Assembly (NCBI RefSeq): GCF_009711935.1
Contig: NZ_VIKX01000100.1
Location: 1 to 33,702 of the forward strand
DNA length: 33,702 nt
Origin: Dolichospermum sp. UHCC 0259
Lineage (GTDB): Bacteria > Cyanobacteriota > Cyanobacteriia > Cyanobacteriales > Nostocaceae
Direction of reading: 5' to 3'
This document shows positions 16,700 through 23,911 of this stretch, piece after piece. The first letter of the stretch is position 1; the number at the start of each line of letters is the position of its first letter. The notes below the pieces were generated by a model. The model saw nothing but the letters and a program-made list of their open reading frames with translations. It ran no database searches and was not told where the DNA came from. The position numbers were made by a program, and so were the translations under genes.

Positions 16700-17788
16700 A
16701 TGAATCTGATCGCAACAGCAATAATAGTTCCCTTAACCATTGCCAGGAGGAAAAGTCTCCTTAAAGTATTGGCACTTTTCCCGATTGCAATAGGAATAAT
16801 AGTACCCTTAATCATTGCAACAATTCCCCCCGCCGATAAGACATTGGACGAGATAGACGAGATGTTGGAGGAATTGCCTTGGGAGCAATATTATCCAAAT
16901 TATACCAGAAAATTCATTCAGGATATCTCAAAGTATGCACCCCGAAAATGCAATCCAGATCCTAGCACTCCTGTATCATCTTTAAGCACTATTCCAGATT
17001 GTAATCAAGACGGACTAACTACCTGGGAGGAGCGTATTCTGGGATATTTACTAAATAATAAGAACAGGGATAATAATTATGCACCAGCAATAGCCAAAAT
17101 ACCAAATTTAATTAAGGCTGTAAAATCTCAAAAAATAAATTTCCTTCCTATCGGTGAGTGTCACGGCAAGAAACCTATTATTTATATTTTAGAACTGATG
17201 AGAAATCTACAGAAGGAAGGTTATACAATTATTTTTGTAGGCGAGTATTCAAAGAGTCCTGCCTTTGATGAATTTAATAGGGCAAATATTCACGATAAAG
17301 AAAATAAAATTGATCCACAAAAATCAGAGGCAGTTGTGGAAAAACTCTTAACCAAAGATCGTATTATGTCTTTATATCTGAAATATGAATATAATTCTCG
17401 ATCTAAACTAAAGGCTCTCTTCACATTTCTGAAAAGGCATAGGATTCCAGTCTATCCTTTAGAAGGTTCAGACAAATATAATAAAGCGAGCTTTAGAGAT
17501 CAGAAGATGTCCGAGGAGATCAAGAAAATATATTCAATTGTACGTAAAAAATATCCTAATGAGAAAATAATATTAATGGGATCTTTTGGTGCAGCTCACG
17601 TACTGGACATAAGACCAAAGAGTCACTCCAAAATATATCAGTATAACTCAAATACAAGCAACACTGACCCAAACTACGGAATCCTCCATTACTTATCCGG
17701 TAAAGATTTTAAAATACTTCCTATTAATTTTACTACTTTGTTCACCTCAAGAGAGCTACCCTATAAGGGTGCAGTCCATATTAACTAG
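16700..17788 (+). CDS. TIKI/EreA/ChaN-superfamily-like protein with EF-hand loop
   Basis: 362 aa from ATG 16700 (a GTG at 16682 would add six residues; AGGA lies 10 nt before the ATG). Numbering here is from the GTG. Residues 10-48 contain a basic-flanked hydrophobic anchor or signal (LLKVLALFPIAIGIIVPLII). D106-C-N108-Q-D110-G-L-T-T114-W-E-E117 is a textbook EF-hand/calcium loop. The catalytic-type motifs of the TIKI/TraB/ChaN/EreA superfamily follow: GECHG (158-162), FVGEYSKS (185-192), FRDQKMSEEI (271-280) and GSFGAAH (300-306). Members include metalloproteases, haem-binding ChaN and erythromycin esterases; the substrate cannot be told. Predicted extracytoplasmic, calcium-responsive hydrolase. 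Superfamily call moderate, EF-hand loop clear. Confidence 0.6.
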   Translation: MNLIATAIIVPLTIARRKSLLKVLALFPIAIGIIVPLIIATIPPADKTLDEIDEMLEELPWEQYYPNYTRKFIQDISKYAPRKCNPDPSTPVSSLSTIPDCNQDGLTTWEERILGYLLNNKNRDNNYAPAIAKIPNLIKAVKSQKINFLPIGECHGKKPIIYILELMRNLQKEGYTIIFVGEYSKSPAFDEFNRANIHDKENKIDPQKSEAVVEKLLTKDRIMSLYLKYEYNSRSKLKALFTFLKRHRIPVYPLEGSDKYNKASFRDQKMSEEIKKIYSIVRKKYPNEKIILMGSFGAAHVLDIRPKSHSKIYQYNSNTSNTDPNYGILHYLSGKDFKILPINFTTLFTSRELPYKGAVHIN

Positions 17789-17880
17789 AAGTTTCGAGAA
17801 ACAATTAATGATGAAATTTCTGTTTTTGAAATAACCAATATGCCATTACTTTTTTCCCTCAAGAATTGTGTGAGATGGGG

Positions 17881-18170
17881 GCGATCGCTCAAAATCCATT
17901 GTCTTGTGTTTCTTTAACTGTGATTAACTGCGATAGCGTAAGCGCTGACTTGTCAGTTCGCTAATATTGAGTTAATGCGATCGCTCAAAATCCATTGTCT
18001 TGTGTTTCTTTAACTGTGATTAACTGCGATCGCTAACATTGAGTTAATGCGATAGCGAAGCGCTCCGTAGGAATCGCTCAAAATACATTATCTTGTGCTT
18101 CCTTCACTGTGATTAAGTGCGATCGCTAATGTTGGGTTAGTGCGATAGCGAAGCGCTCCGTAGGAATCGC
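17881..18170. repeat. 72-bp tandem repeat array A with HIP1 sites
   Basis: Units start at 17881, 17977, 18049 and 18142. Each unit is [HIP1]-TCAAAATCCATTGTCTTGTG-...-TTAACT-[HIP1]-TAATATTGAGTTAAT. Two-site spacings are 49 and 23 bp, total 72 bp. Sites 17881, 17977, 18026 and 18119 are plain GCGATCGC. Site 17930-17961 is expanded by 24 nt. Sites 18049-18077 and 18142-18170 are expanded by an identical 21-nt insert (AGCGAAGCGCT...AGGAAT). The array fills the gap between the TIKI-like gene and the first TA pair; no ORF is seen in it. Confidence 0.9.
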
Positions 18171-18300
18171 ACAATATCCAAACAAATCAATAAAAAAATG
18201 TGTGCAGAGTGTGTTTTATATTCAGTGGCAGGGTAAAAATTAGAATTGCTCCTCTCTACAAAGCTATAATGTGATTGAAGTCAAAAAACTATAATCCGAT

Positions 18301-18501
18301 ATGTCAACCATTGAACAAATTGAAGCAGCTATTCTGACGCTTCCACCAGAGCAGTTTCAGCGACTCCGGCAATGGATCTTAGACATAGACTACCAACATT
18401 GGGATGAGCAGCTAGAACAAGATATCGCAGACGGCAAACTGGAGGCTTTAGCAGAAGAAGCGATCGCTGAGTTTAAAGCGGGACATTGCCGAGAACTCTG
18501 A
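18301..18501 (+). CDS. Antitoxin of RelE/ParE-type TA pair
   Basis: 66 aa, acidic and helical: IEAAILTLPPEQFQRLRQWI is typical of small cyanobacterial antitoxins whose N-terminal helix pair is followed by a toxin-wrapping tail (GKLEALAEEAIAEFKAGHC). The stop overlaps the toxin start by one base (TGATG at 18499-18503), as in translationally coupled TA operons. It is expected to neutralise the toxin by direct binding and to repress its own promoter. The family name is not certain. Confidence 0.75.
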   Translation: MSTIEQIEAAILTLPPEQFQRLRQWILDIDYQHWDEQLEQDIADGKLEALAEEAIAEFKAGHCREL

Positions 18502-18761
18502 TGCACTACACAACGCGAAGATTTTGGAAATGCTATGATGATTTGCCCCCTCAAGTTCAGGAAACGGCAGATCAGTGTTACGAACTTTTGAAAGCTGATC
18601 CATCTCATCCATCATTACACTTCAAGAAGATCGGTAAAAAATACTGGTCAGTTCGAGCAGGATTAGACTATCGGGCTTTAGGAGTTGAGGTAGAAAGCGG
18701 TATTTCTTGGTTTTGGATAGGAACTCACGCAGAATATGACAAGCTCATTGGTAAGCTTTAA
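18501..18761 (+). CDS. RelE/ParE-family toxin
   Basis: 86 aa from ATG 18501 (an upstream TTG at 18486 would overlap the antitoxin by 16 bp). The fold pattern fits the RelE/ParE superfamily: RRFWKCYDDLPPQVQETADQ helices, then FKKIGKKYWSVRAGLDYRAL with the basic/aromatic strands that form the mRNA-cleaving surface, and SWFWIGTHAEYDKLI at the C-terminus. Likely a ribosome-dependent mRNA interferase, kept silent by the upstream antitoxin. Flanked on both sides by 72-bp repeat arrays. Confidence 0.82.
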   Translation: MHYTTRRFWKCYDDLPPQVQETADQCYELLKADPSHPSLHFKKIGKKYWSVRAGLDYRALGVEVESGISWFWIGTHAEYDKLIGKL

Positions 18762-18855
18762 CCAGCAGTCCAGCCGATCTTGTAGGGTGCGTTAATAGAA
18801 TGTAAAGCATCTTATAACTTCACCGTTGAACATCTTTGAGAAATCCGGGTATCGG

Positions 18856-19165
18856 ACAAAATCCATTATCTTGTGCTTCCTTAACTACTATTAAGTGCGA
18901 TTCCTACGGAGCGCTTCGCTATCGCTCAAAATCCATTGTCTTGTGCTTCTTTAACTGGATTAATTGCGATTCCTACGGAGCGCTTCGCTATCGCTAATAT
19001 TGGGTTAGTGCGATTCCTACGGAGCGCTTCGCTATCGCTCAAAATCTATTTTCTTGTGCTTCCTTCACTGTGATTAAGTGCGATTCCTAGGTCGCGCTAG
19101 TTCCCTCCGGGACGCTTTGCGAACGCTATCGCTCAAAATCCATCGTCTTGTGCTTCCTTGACTCT
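18856..19165. repeat. 72-bp repeat array B with reversed HIP1 inserts
   Basis: Same core as array A (TCAAAATCCATTGTCTTGTG; TAATATTGGGTTAGT). Expanded HIP1 sites: 18897-18925, 18966-18994 and 19010-19038 carry the 21-nt insert in reverse orientation. 19080-19132 carries a 45-nt insert (GCGATTCCTAGGTCGCGCTA...GAACGCTATCGC). Between 18925 and the next core the 23-bp spacer is missing, consistent with deletion between neighbouring HIP1 sites. The array occupies the spacer between the first and second TA pairs; the rest of 18762-19236 shows nothing else. Confidence 0.88.
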
Positions 19166-19236
19166 AATGGTAGCTAATTGGTTTAGTAAAAACATTTGTT
19201 GCTAAAATATAATCAGAGAAACAGCAAAATGAGATT

Positions 19237-19476
19237 ATGAACTTAGATACAATTCAACAAGATATTGCGTCTCTTCCTCCCGATGCACAACAAATCATAA
19301 TCGAACTCGTAGAAGTCCTGAAAAAACGCTATCTTCTGAATCAACACAAATCCTCAGAAAATTCCTTGCAAGACTGGTCAGACTTTATCGGTTGTATAGA
19401 AGCTGAAACAGACCTTTCAAAAAACTATAAAAACTACTTAGATCGTGAACTTAACCAAAAATATGATCATAGTTGA
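19237..19476 (+). CDS. Antitoxin of VapC-type pair (DUF2281-like)
   Basis: 79 aa. The N-terminus MNLDTIQQDIASLPPDAQQI followed by a Leu-rich helix (IIELVEVLKKRYLL) is the pattern of DUF2281-type VapB antitoxins common in cyanobacteria. A linker and the short toxin-binding motif LQDWSDFIGCIEAETDLS follow. It overlaps the PIN toxin by 14 bp (toxin ATG at 19463), so the two are co-translated. It is expected to occupy the toxin's active site and autoregulate. Confidence 0.75.
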   Translation: MNLDTIQQDIASLPPDAQQIIIELVEVLKKRYLLNQHKSSENSLQDWSDFIGCIEAETDLSKNYKNYLDRELNQKYDHS

Positions 19477-19888
19477 TACAGGCTTTTGGTTAGCTCTTGC
19501 CAATAAAAAAGATGCAGTTCATATAGCCGCCAAAAAACGATTTCAAGATTTAGCTAATCAGCAATTTATTACAACCTGGTGTGTTGTCACAGAAACTTGC
19601 TATTTATTACAAAAAAGAATAGGAGTAGATGCTCCAAAAATCTTTATTAATAAAATTTCCACAGGAAAACTACAAATCTTTGATTTGAAACAACATCATT
19701 GCCAGCGTATTGAAGAACTGATGGAAAAATATAAAGATTTACCGATGGATTTAGCCGATGCCTCTCTCGTTATCCTGGCAGAAGAATTAGGTCATGGCCA
19801 AATTTTATCGGTTGATTATCGAGACTTCAACACCTATCGTTGGAAAAATACAGAACCGTTCGATAACCTCTTTAATAAATTTTTATGA
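19463..19888 (+). CDS. PIN-domain ribonuclease toxin (VapC-like)
   Basis: 141 aa from ATG 19463 (a GTG at 19445 is in frame but deeper in the antitoxin). The four acidic PIN residues are present in order: Asp in MIIVDTGFW, Glu in VVTETCYLL, Asp in DLADASLVILAEE, and Asp in SVDYRDFNTY. It is a predicted Mg-dependent tRNA/rRNA endonuclease. Length and order (antitoxin first, short overlap) are standard for vapBC. Followed directly by repeat array C. Confidence 0.9.
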   Translation: MIIVDTGFWLALANKKDAVHIAAKKRFQDLANQQFITTWCVVTETCYLLQKRIGVDAPKIFINKISTGKLQIFDLKQHHCQRIEELMEKYKDLPMDLADASLVILAEELGHGQILSVDYRDFNTYRWKNTEPFDNLFNKFL

Positions 19889-19894
19889 TTTAGT

Positions 19895-20043
19895 GCGATA
19901 GCGTTCGCAAAGCGTCCCGGAGGGAACTAGCGCGACCTAGGAATCGCTCAAAATCCATTGTCTTGTACTTCCTTAACTGTGATTAACTGCGATAGCGCAA
20001 GCGCTGACTTGTCAGTTTGCTAATATTGAGTTAATGCGATCGC
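19895..20043. repeat. 72-bp repeat array C
   Basis: One and a half units. The HIP1 site 19895-19947 carries the 45-nt insert in the orientation opposite to array B. The core TCAAAATCCATTGTCTTGTA follows. The HIP1 site 19989-20020 carries the 24-nt insert seen at 17930-17961. The spacer TAATATTGAGTTAAT and an intact HIP1 at 20036-20043 complete it. Site spacing 94 bp = 49 + 45, as predicted. Confidence 0.88.
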
Positions 20044-20074
20044 TGATCACGTCGGATAATTTTGATAGTACATT

Positions 20075-20106
20075 GCGATAGCGAAGCGCTGCTGCAAGCA
20101 GTTCGC
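20075..20106. repeat. Expanded HIP1 repeat (32 nt), second copy
   Basis: GCGATAGCGAAGCGCTGCTG...CAGTTCGC, differing in one base from 16456-16487 and followed by CGATCTTGTAG. It lies about 110 bp before the third TA pair. Confidence 0.7.
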
Positions 20107-20217
20107 CGATCTTGTAGTTACTGTCTTGATTATCAAGTGATAAAATAAAAAAAGGAATAACAACTACTCACCCCAAGAACATCTTTTAGACTGCACGGTA
20201 TCAGAAGAGAAAAAATA

Positions 20218-20508
20218 ATGGCTGAACTCAAACTAAGATCAAAAGATCCAGATTCCCTCAGACGAATTATTGAAAGTGCTTTATCAGAAAGATTACAAAG
20301 TGTAATAGCAGGAATCAAAAGAACAGAAGAACGAATTATAGAATTGGAAACCAAGTATCAATTATCAACAAAGGAATTTATAACCCGTTTTAATAATGAT
20401 GAATTATCCCATAATTTTGATTTTGATGAATGGATTGGTGAATCTCGAATGTTGACACATTTAAAACAAATGAAAGAGTCTATAGAGGAGATTGATTTTG
20501 TTAATTGA
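20218..20508 (+). CDS. Antitoxin partner of TumE-type toxin
   Basis: 96 aa, highly charged and helical, with a coiled-coil-like middle (ERLQSVIAGIKRTEERIIEL). The segment STKEFITRFNNDELSH followed by FDEWIGESRMLTHLKQM is characteristic of the small protein encoded just before TumE-family toxins in cyanobacteria. It overlaps the downstream toxin by about 11 bp. It probably binds the toxin directly; the antitoxin assignment comes from position and pattern. Confidence 0.7.
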   Translation: MAELKLRSKDPDSLRRIIESALSERLQSVIAGIKRTEERIIELETKYQLSTKEFITRFNNDELSHNFDFDEWIGESRMLTHLKQMKESIEEIDFVN

Positions 20509-20881
20509 AGATTATTTTCAGCAGATTCAGCTTTTAATTGAATCTTCAGAAATTGTCAAAATATTCAAGATTGAAAGTGAAAAAAGAGGAATATATGAAG
20601 GCTTGATCAGAGGAAAAATTGATTTTCAAGATAATTCTTTGCTGCATTTACGAGAATTTGTCTATGTTGAAATCTCCATAGATAGAAAAATGTATAGTTA
20701 TCAATATATGGATTCAGAAAATAAACTAATTTTTCGTTATGACAATACTGAACATCATCGAAAATTAAATCTCCCTACTTTTCCTCATCATAAACATGAT
20801 GGAAGTGAGGATAATGTGATTAAATCAGATGCTCCTTTTTTAAATGAGGTACTCAATGAGGTTAAAAAAATATTAGGATAG
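20498..20881 (+). CDS. TumE-family toxin (DUF6516-like)
   Basis: 127 aa from a TTG at 20498, chosen because AGAGGAG (20484-20490) sits 7 nt before it; a TTG at 20492 would be only 1 nt away. The protein has the TumE pattern: YVEISIDRKMYSYQYMDSEN, LIFRYDNTEHH, then LPTFPHHKHDG followed by an acidic helix. The family consists of toxins of type II TA pairs whose activity is poorly known. Flanked by array C and repeat D. Confidence 0.75.
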   Translation: MLIEDYFQQIQLLIESSEIVKIFKIESEKRGIYEGLIRGKIDFQDNSLLHLREFVYVEISIDRKMYSYQYMDSENKLIFRYDNTEHHRKLNLPTFPHHKHDGSEDNVIKSDAPFLNEVLNEVKKILG

Positions 20882-20882
20882 T

Positions 20883-20957
20883 GCGATACTGAAGCGCGAC
20901 CTAGGAATTGCTAAAAATCCATTGTCTTGTGCTTCCTTAACTGGGATTAACTGCAAC
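20883..20957. repeat. Decayed unit D of the 72-bp repeat
   Basis: A degenerate expanded HIP1 site (GCGATACTGAAGCGCGACCT..., 20883-20911) followed by AAAAATCCATTGTCTTGTGC and TTAACTGGGATTAACTGC. This is the fourth spacer in a row carrying this repeat. Confidence 0.75.
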
Positions 20958-20993
20958 AGAAACAACCAGCACACTAAGATTCACTGTTATTCT

Positions 20994-21362
20994 TCAAGCA
21001 GCTTTTTGAGAATTTTTAGAGGATGGTTCAGCCAGAATTGGTTCAAAATCCTGGCTTTTGTCTCTTTGGATAAATTCATCTAGTAATTGAAAAAAGTAAT
21101 CAAATGCAGCTTTTTCATCAATACAGGTGAGTAAAATAATTTTATCCCAAGCGTTAACAGTATGGATAGATAAGCGGTTTTGTACCCAAGGTTGAAAGTT
21201 TTTATAAAAATCAGTTTCAGTTTCAGTATTAGTAATACCTAATTCAGAGCGAGGAAAGCGATATCCCAAAATAAACATCCGTAAATTACTGATAGATGCT
21301 GTTCCCAAATATAAGCCTGGTTTAGTTTTAATTTTTTCGAGTAAGTTAAATAATGTACTCAT
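20994..21362 (-). CDS. Immunity-protein-like hypothetical
   Basis: 122 aa from ATG 21362, preceded by GGAG at 8-9 nt; the ATG at 21377 adds five residues but lacks a site. It opens LFNLLEKIKTKPGLYLGTAS and continues MFILGYRFPRSELGI, a pattern I associate with small proteins next to contact-dependent or polymorphic toxins, though I cannot name the family. The acidic helix IDEKAAFDYFFQLLDEFIQR follows. It lies 24 nt after the stop of a papain-like toxin remnant on the same strand, the usual toxin-immunity order. Immunity function is inferred from position. Confidence 0.6.
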   Translation of the reverse strand: MSTLFNLLEKIKTKPGLYLGTASISNLRMFILGYRFPRSELGITNTETETDFYKNFQPWVQNRLSIHTVNAWDKIILLTCIDEKAAFDYFFQLLDEFIQRDKSQDFEPILAEPSSKNSQKAA

Positions 21363-21386
21363 TGAGTTTAACTCCATTAAAAATTT

Positions 21387-21623
21387 TCAAAATTCTTCTA
21401 TTACTTCTATTTTAAACTCATTGGATAGAGAAGTAAAATCTTGAATCCACTCATCTGGGTATAGTCCTTGTCGGGAAAGGTTGTCGAAAATTTTGCCAAA
21501 AACTTCAACACCGTAATGAACGCCATTTTCCGTAATAGTTTCAAAGCAACCTTGTTTTTCTAGGCGATCGCTCAAAATAAAGTCTTCATTGTCGTATATG
21601 GTCGAAAGTCGCCGATTGAATAA
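21387..21623 (-). pseudogene. C-terminal remnant of papain-fold toxin
   Basis: An open frame without a proper start runs from 21623 (just after a TAA at 21624-21626) to the stop at 21387; a TTG at 21575 could give 62 aa. ITENGVHYGVEVFGKIFDNL with LYPDEWIQDF resembles the His/Asn half of papain-fold toxin domains found at the ends of secreted polymorphic toxins. The catalytic Cys half would lie upstream and is not present. Seen: truncated frame and motif. Inferred: former toxin whose immunity gene (20994-21362) survives. Confidence 0.5.
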
Positions 21624-21705
21624 TTAAGAATGCCGTTTGGATGCTTTTGAAATCGAGAGAATGGTCAGTACCACTCCCTCTTAAGTTTCAAATTGTTTAG
21701 CCAGT

Positions 21706-21903
21706 TTAGGGTTTAGATTCGTTTCTCGAAACTTCAACGAGTTTTGAAGCAGCTCCTAAAAGCGCACCCCCAGCAGCACCAATTCCATGACCAATACCGG
21801 GAAGAAAAGAGCCGCAGATTACAGCACCTGCAAGCGCACGCGCACCTAAATCCATGACATCGGAGTTTTCTTTCCAATCTTTTTCCTGATCATTTTTACT
21901 CAT
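21706..21903 (-). CDS. Small Gly/Ala-rich bacteriocin-like peptide
   Basis: 65 aa with a near-perfect Shine-Dalgarno (GGAGG 7 nt before ATG). The first about 20 residues are charged (MSKNDQEKDWKENSDVMDLG), followed by a hydrophobic Gly-rich segment (AGAVICGSFLPGIGHGIGAA, then GGALLGAASKLVE) with repeated GxxxG spacing, and a polar tail. This is the architecture of class II bacteriocins or of a membrane-active toxic peptide; there is no clear double-Gly leader site. It sits just upstream of the papain-toxin remnant on the same strand. Function inferred from composition only. Confidence 0.6.
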   Translation of the reverse strand: MSKNDQEKDWKENSDVMDLGARALAGAVICGSFLPGIGHGIGAAGGALLGAASKLVEVSRNESKP

Positions 21904-21976
21904 GATTTTTCCTCCAAATAGAGAATGTTTCTGTTTCCATGACCCGATATTAAAAAATTCCTCTCGTGATTGTCTA

Positions 21977-22021
21977 GGATATTTCGGACGGATATTGACG
22001 GATATTTCGGATATTTCGGAC
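21977..22021. repeat. Short direct repeats GGATATTTC
   Basis: Four loosely tandem copies of GGATATT(TC)GGAC-like units at 10-14 nt spacing. Low-complexity, non-coding. Confidence 0.5.
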
Positions 22022-22099
22022 TCATTATCTGTCAGTGGCGATTTGGGCAGACAGGAACAGGGGTTGCGGGGAAAGTCACCTTGCAGAATTTGGTATTAA

Positions 22100-22444
22100 C
22101 TTAAAGTAAAAATCCTACACAGCAAGGACACTAGACTGCAATCAGCCGATCCAGAAGCTCATTTTGTTTCGCCTTACTTTTGGTTTGGTAGCCCAGAATT
22201 GTGCTATGCTAACAGGAAAATTTTGTAAAATATTTATTGACTGACTCTCAGTCCACAGTCTGGTGAGTTAATTCGACTTTTATGAGTGTAGGGCGACAAG
22301 CCATGCTTATACCCCTTACTATGAGGGTTCAGGCAACTCTATTGCCACTAAACTGTATTCTGCTATACTTTTTAACTCAAAAGTCAGGAGATCCGTAAAA
22401 TCAAGTTTGTGTAGTAATTTTCTTAAAAGGAGCAACAATCAACT
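22100..22444. other. Intergenic region upstream of the STAND gene pair
   Basis: About 345 bp without a convincing ORF. GACTG-ACTCT-CAGTC near 22239-22253 could form a small hairpin. ACCCCTTACTATGAGGGT near 22311-22328 is another. AAGGAG at 22427-22432 lies 12 nt before the STAND start at 22445. The remainder is more structured and less AT-rich than typical local spacers and may be an old repeat or an RNA leader; I cannot identify it. Confidence 0.4.
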
Positions 22445-23911
22445 ATGTGCAAAATTGCAGCAAGGAATCTAACACGATTGAAAGAACTGAAGAGTGACAT
22501 TCCCAATCCTAGTAATGAAGATAGGGAAATTAATTTTATAGACATGGCTGCTAAAATCAAAGGCATTAACGAAAAAAAGATAAGAGAATTTTTTGGTGGT
22601 AAACCAATTGAGAGCTACTATGTCAAAAAAATTTGTAACTTCTTGAAAGTAGATGTTACCGAGATTGTTGATCCAGACGAATGGAATAGACTGCAAAATC
22701 TCGTTAATCCTCATAACCCAGAAGGAGAATTTAATCAAATTGAACAACATATTCCTAGACAGATTTTCAAAAATATTGTTGATGACAAGACAAGGGAATT
22801 TGTCGGAAGGGAATATATCTATGATCAAATTGATGAATATTTGAAGGATGAGAGTTTTCCTTCAGGCTACATTCTTCTTAAAGGTGAGCCTGGTATTGGT
22901 AAAACAGCATTGATGGCAAATTTAGTGAGAAAGAGAAAGTGGATTCATCATTTTGTCACCGAAGGAACTGATTCAACTGAAATTTTTCTCGCTAGTATTT
23001 GTTCTCAACTGATTGTTAAATATGAATTACCTTATTCAAAATTGCCTGAATGTGAACCAGAACAAAGAATACTTACTTATAGAAAATTTATGGATGAAGA
23101 GCTATTGCCGCAAGCAATAGAAAAAGCACAGGATGACAAGGTAGTTATTTTAGTGGATGCTTTAGATGAAGCAAAGAGAAGCCCGTTAGATGGGGAGCTT
23201 AATATTCTTGGTTTGCCTAAAGCGTTACCTCAAGGTGTGTTTTTCATTGTTACTTCCCGTGAAGCAGACGATCAGCATTTCGATGTGAATAATAATAAAC
23301 GAATAGATATTAAAGATAATGATAAAGATAATCTCAACGATGTTCGGCGATATGTCAAGAATTACTTAAATGATCCTGGTGTAAAGCAACAGATCGAGAA
23401 ATGGCAGGTTAGCGATGGTGATTTTATCGAAAAGATCACTGATAAAAGTGAAGGCAATTTCATGTATTTATTCTATGTAATGACAGATATTAAAGAGCAA
23501 AAACTATCAGAAGATATTAAGGATAGTATTCATGATTTACCGCAAGGACTGAATGGATATTACAGTAAGCTTTGGAATTTTATGGAAAGGTCTTATAAAG
23601 ATAGATTCAAAGAAATAGATGAAAAGGTTATCAGAATTATCGCTGCTCTCCACACACCTGCTTCTATCTCATACATTGCGGAAATTAGTAAATTTCCAAC
23701 CAATACAGTATCAGAAATTATTAACCTGTGGCGTAATTGTTTTAATGAAATAATAGAAAACAATAAACAGTACTATCGCATTTATCATCGAAGCTTTTAT
23801 GATTTCTTAAAAAGAAAATTACACTTTGACGATATAACAAGTTTTGATGTACAACCAAATAAGCTTATTGTTGAAAATATGTTAAACAAGCTCCATAGGA
23901 GGAAGGCATGA
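22445..23911 (+). CDS. STAND/NACHT-type NTPase with N-terminal HTH-like domain
   Basis: 488 aa. Residues 1-80 look like a variant Xre-type helix-turn-helix (IDMAAKIKGINEKKIREFFG; ICNFLKVDVTEIVDPDEW). REFVGREYIYDQIDEYL (117-133) leads into Walker A GEPGIGKT (147-154) and Walker B VVILVDALDEA (233-243), with sensor-like TSREADD near 270. Residues about 375-455 look like a winged helix ending in the STAND-typical YRIYHRSFYDFLKRKL. The protein stops right where a sensor domain would normally start. The next gene, overlapping by 4 bp (ATGA), encodes a long solenoid, so the pair probably forms a two-chain STAND system. No nuclease, protease or TIR effector is seen. Likely role: phage or stress sensing (inference). 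Confidence 0.82.
   Translation: MCKIAARNLTRLKELKSDIPNPSNEDREINFIDMAAKIKGINEKKIREFFGGKPIESYYVKKICNFLKVDVTEIVDPDEWNRLQNLVNPHNPEGEFNQIEQHIPRQIFKNIVDDKTREFVGREYIYDQIDEYLKDESFPSGYILLKGEPGIGKTALMANLVRKRKWIHHFVTEGTDSTEIFLASICSQLIVKYELPYSKLPECEPEQRILTYRKFMDEELLPQAIEKAQDDKVVILVDALDEAKRSPLDGELNILGLPKALPQGVFFIVTSREADDQHFDVNNNKRIDIKDNDKDNLNDVRRYVKNYLNDPGVKQQIEKWQVSDGDFIEKITDKSEGNFMYLFYVMTDIKEQKLSEDIKDSIHDLPQGLNGYYSKLWNFMERSYKDRFKEIDEKVIRIIAALHTPASISYIAEISKFPTNTVSEIINLWRNCFNEIIENNKQYYRIYHRSFYDFLKRKLHFDDITSFDVQPNKLIVENMLNKLHRRKA

Noticed and set aside
17881-18170. Possible CRISPR array because of regular repeats
   Set aside because: The repeat units themselves are 72 bp and contiguous, with no unique spacers of constant length and no cas genes; the variable parts are palindromic inserts in HIP1 sites.
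22469-22828. 119-codon minus-strand frame over the STAND N-terminus
   Set aside because: Antisense to the NTPase, no start signal or recognisable sequence.
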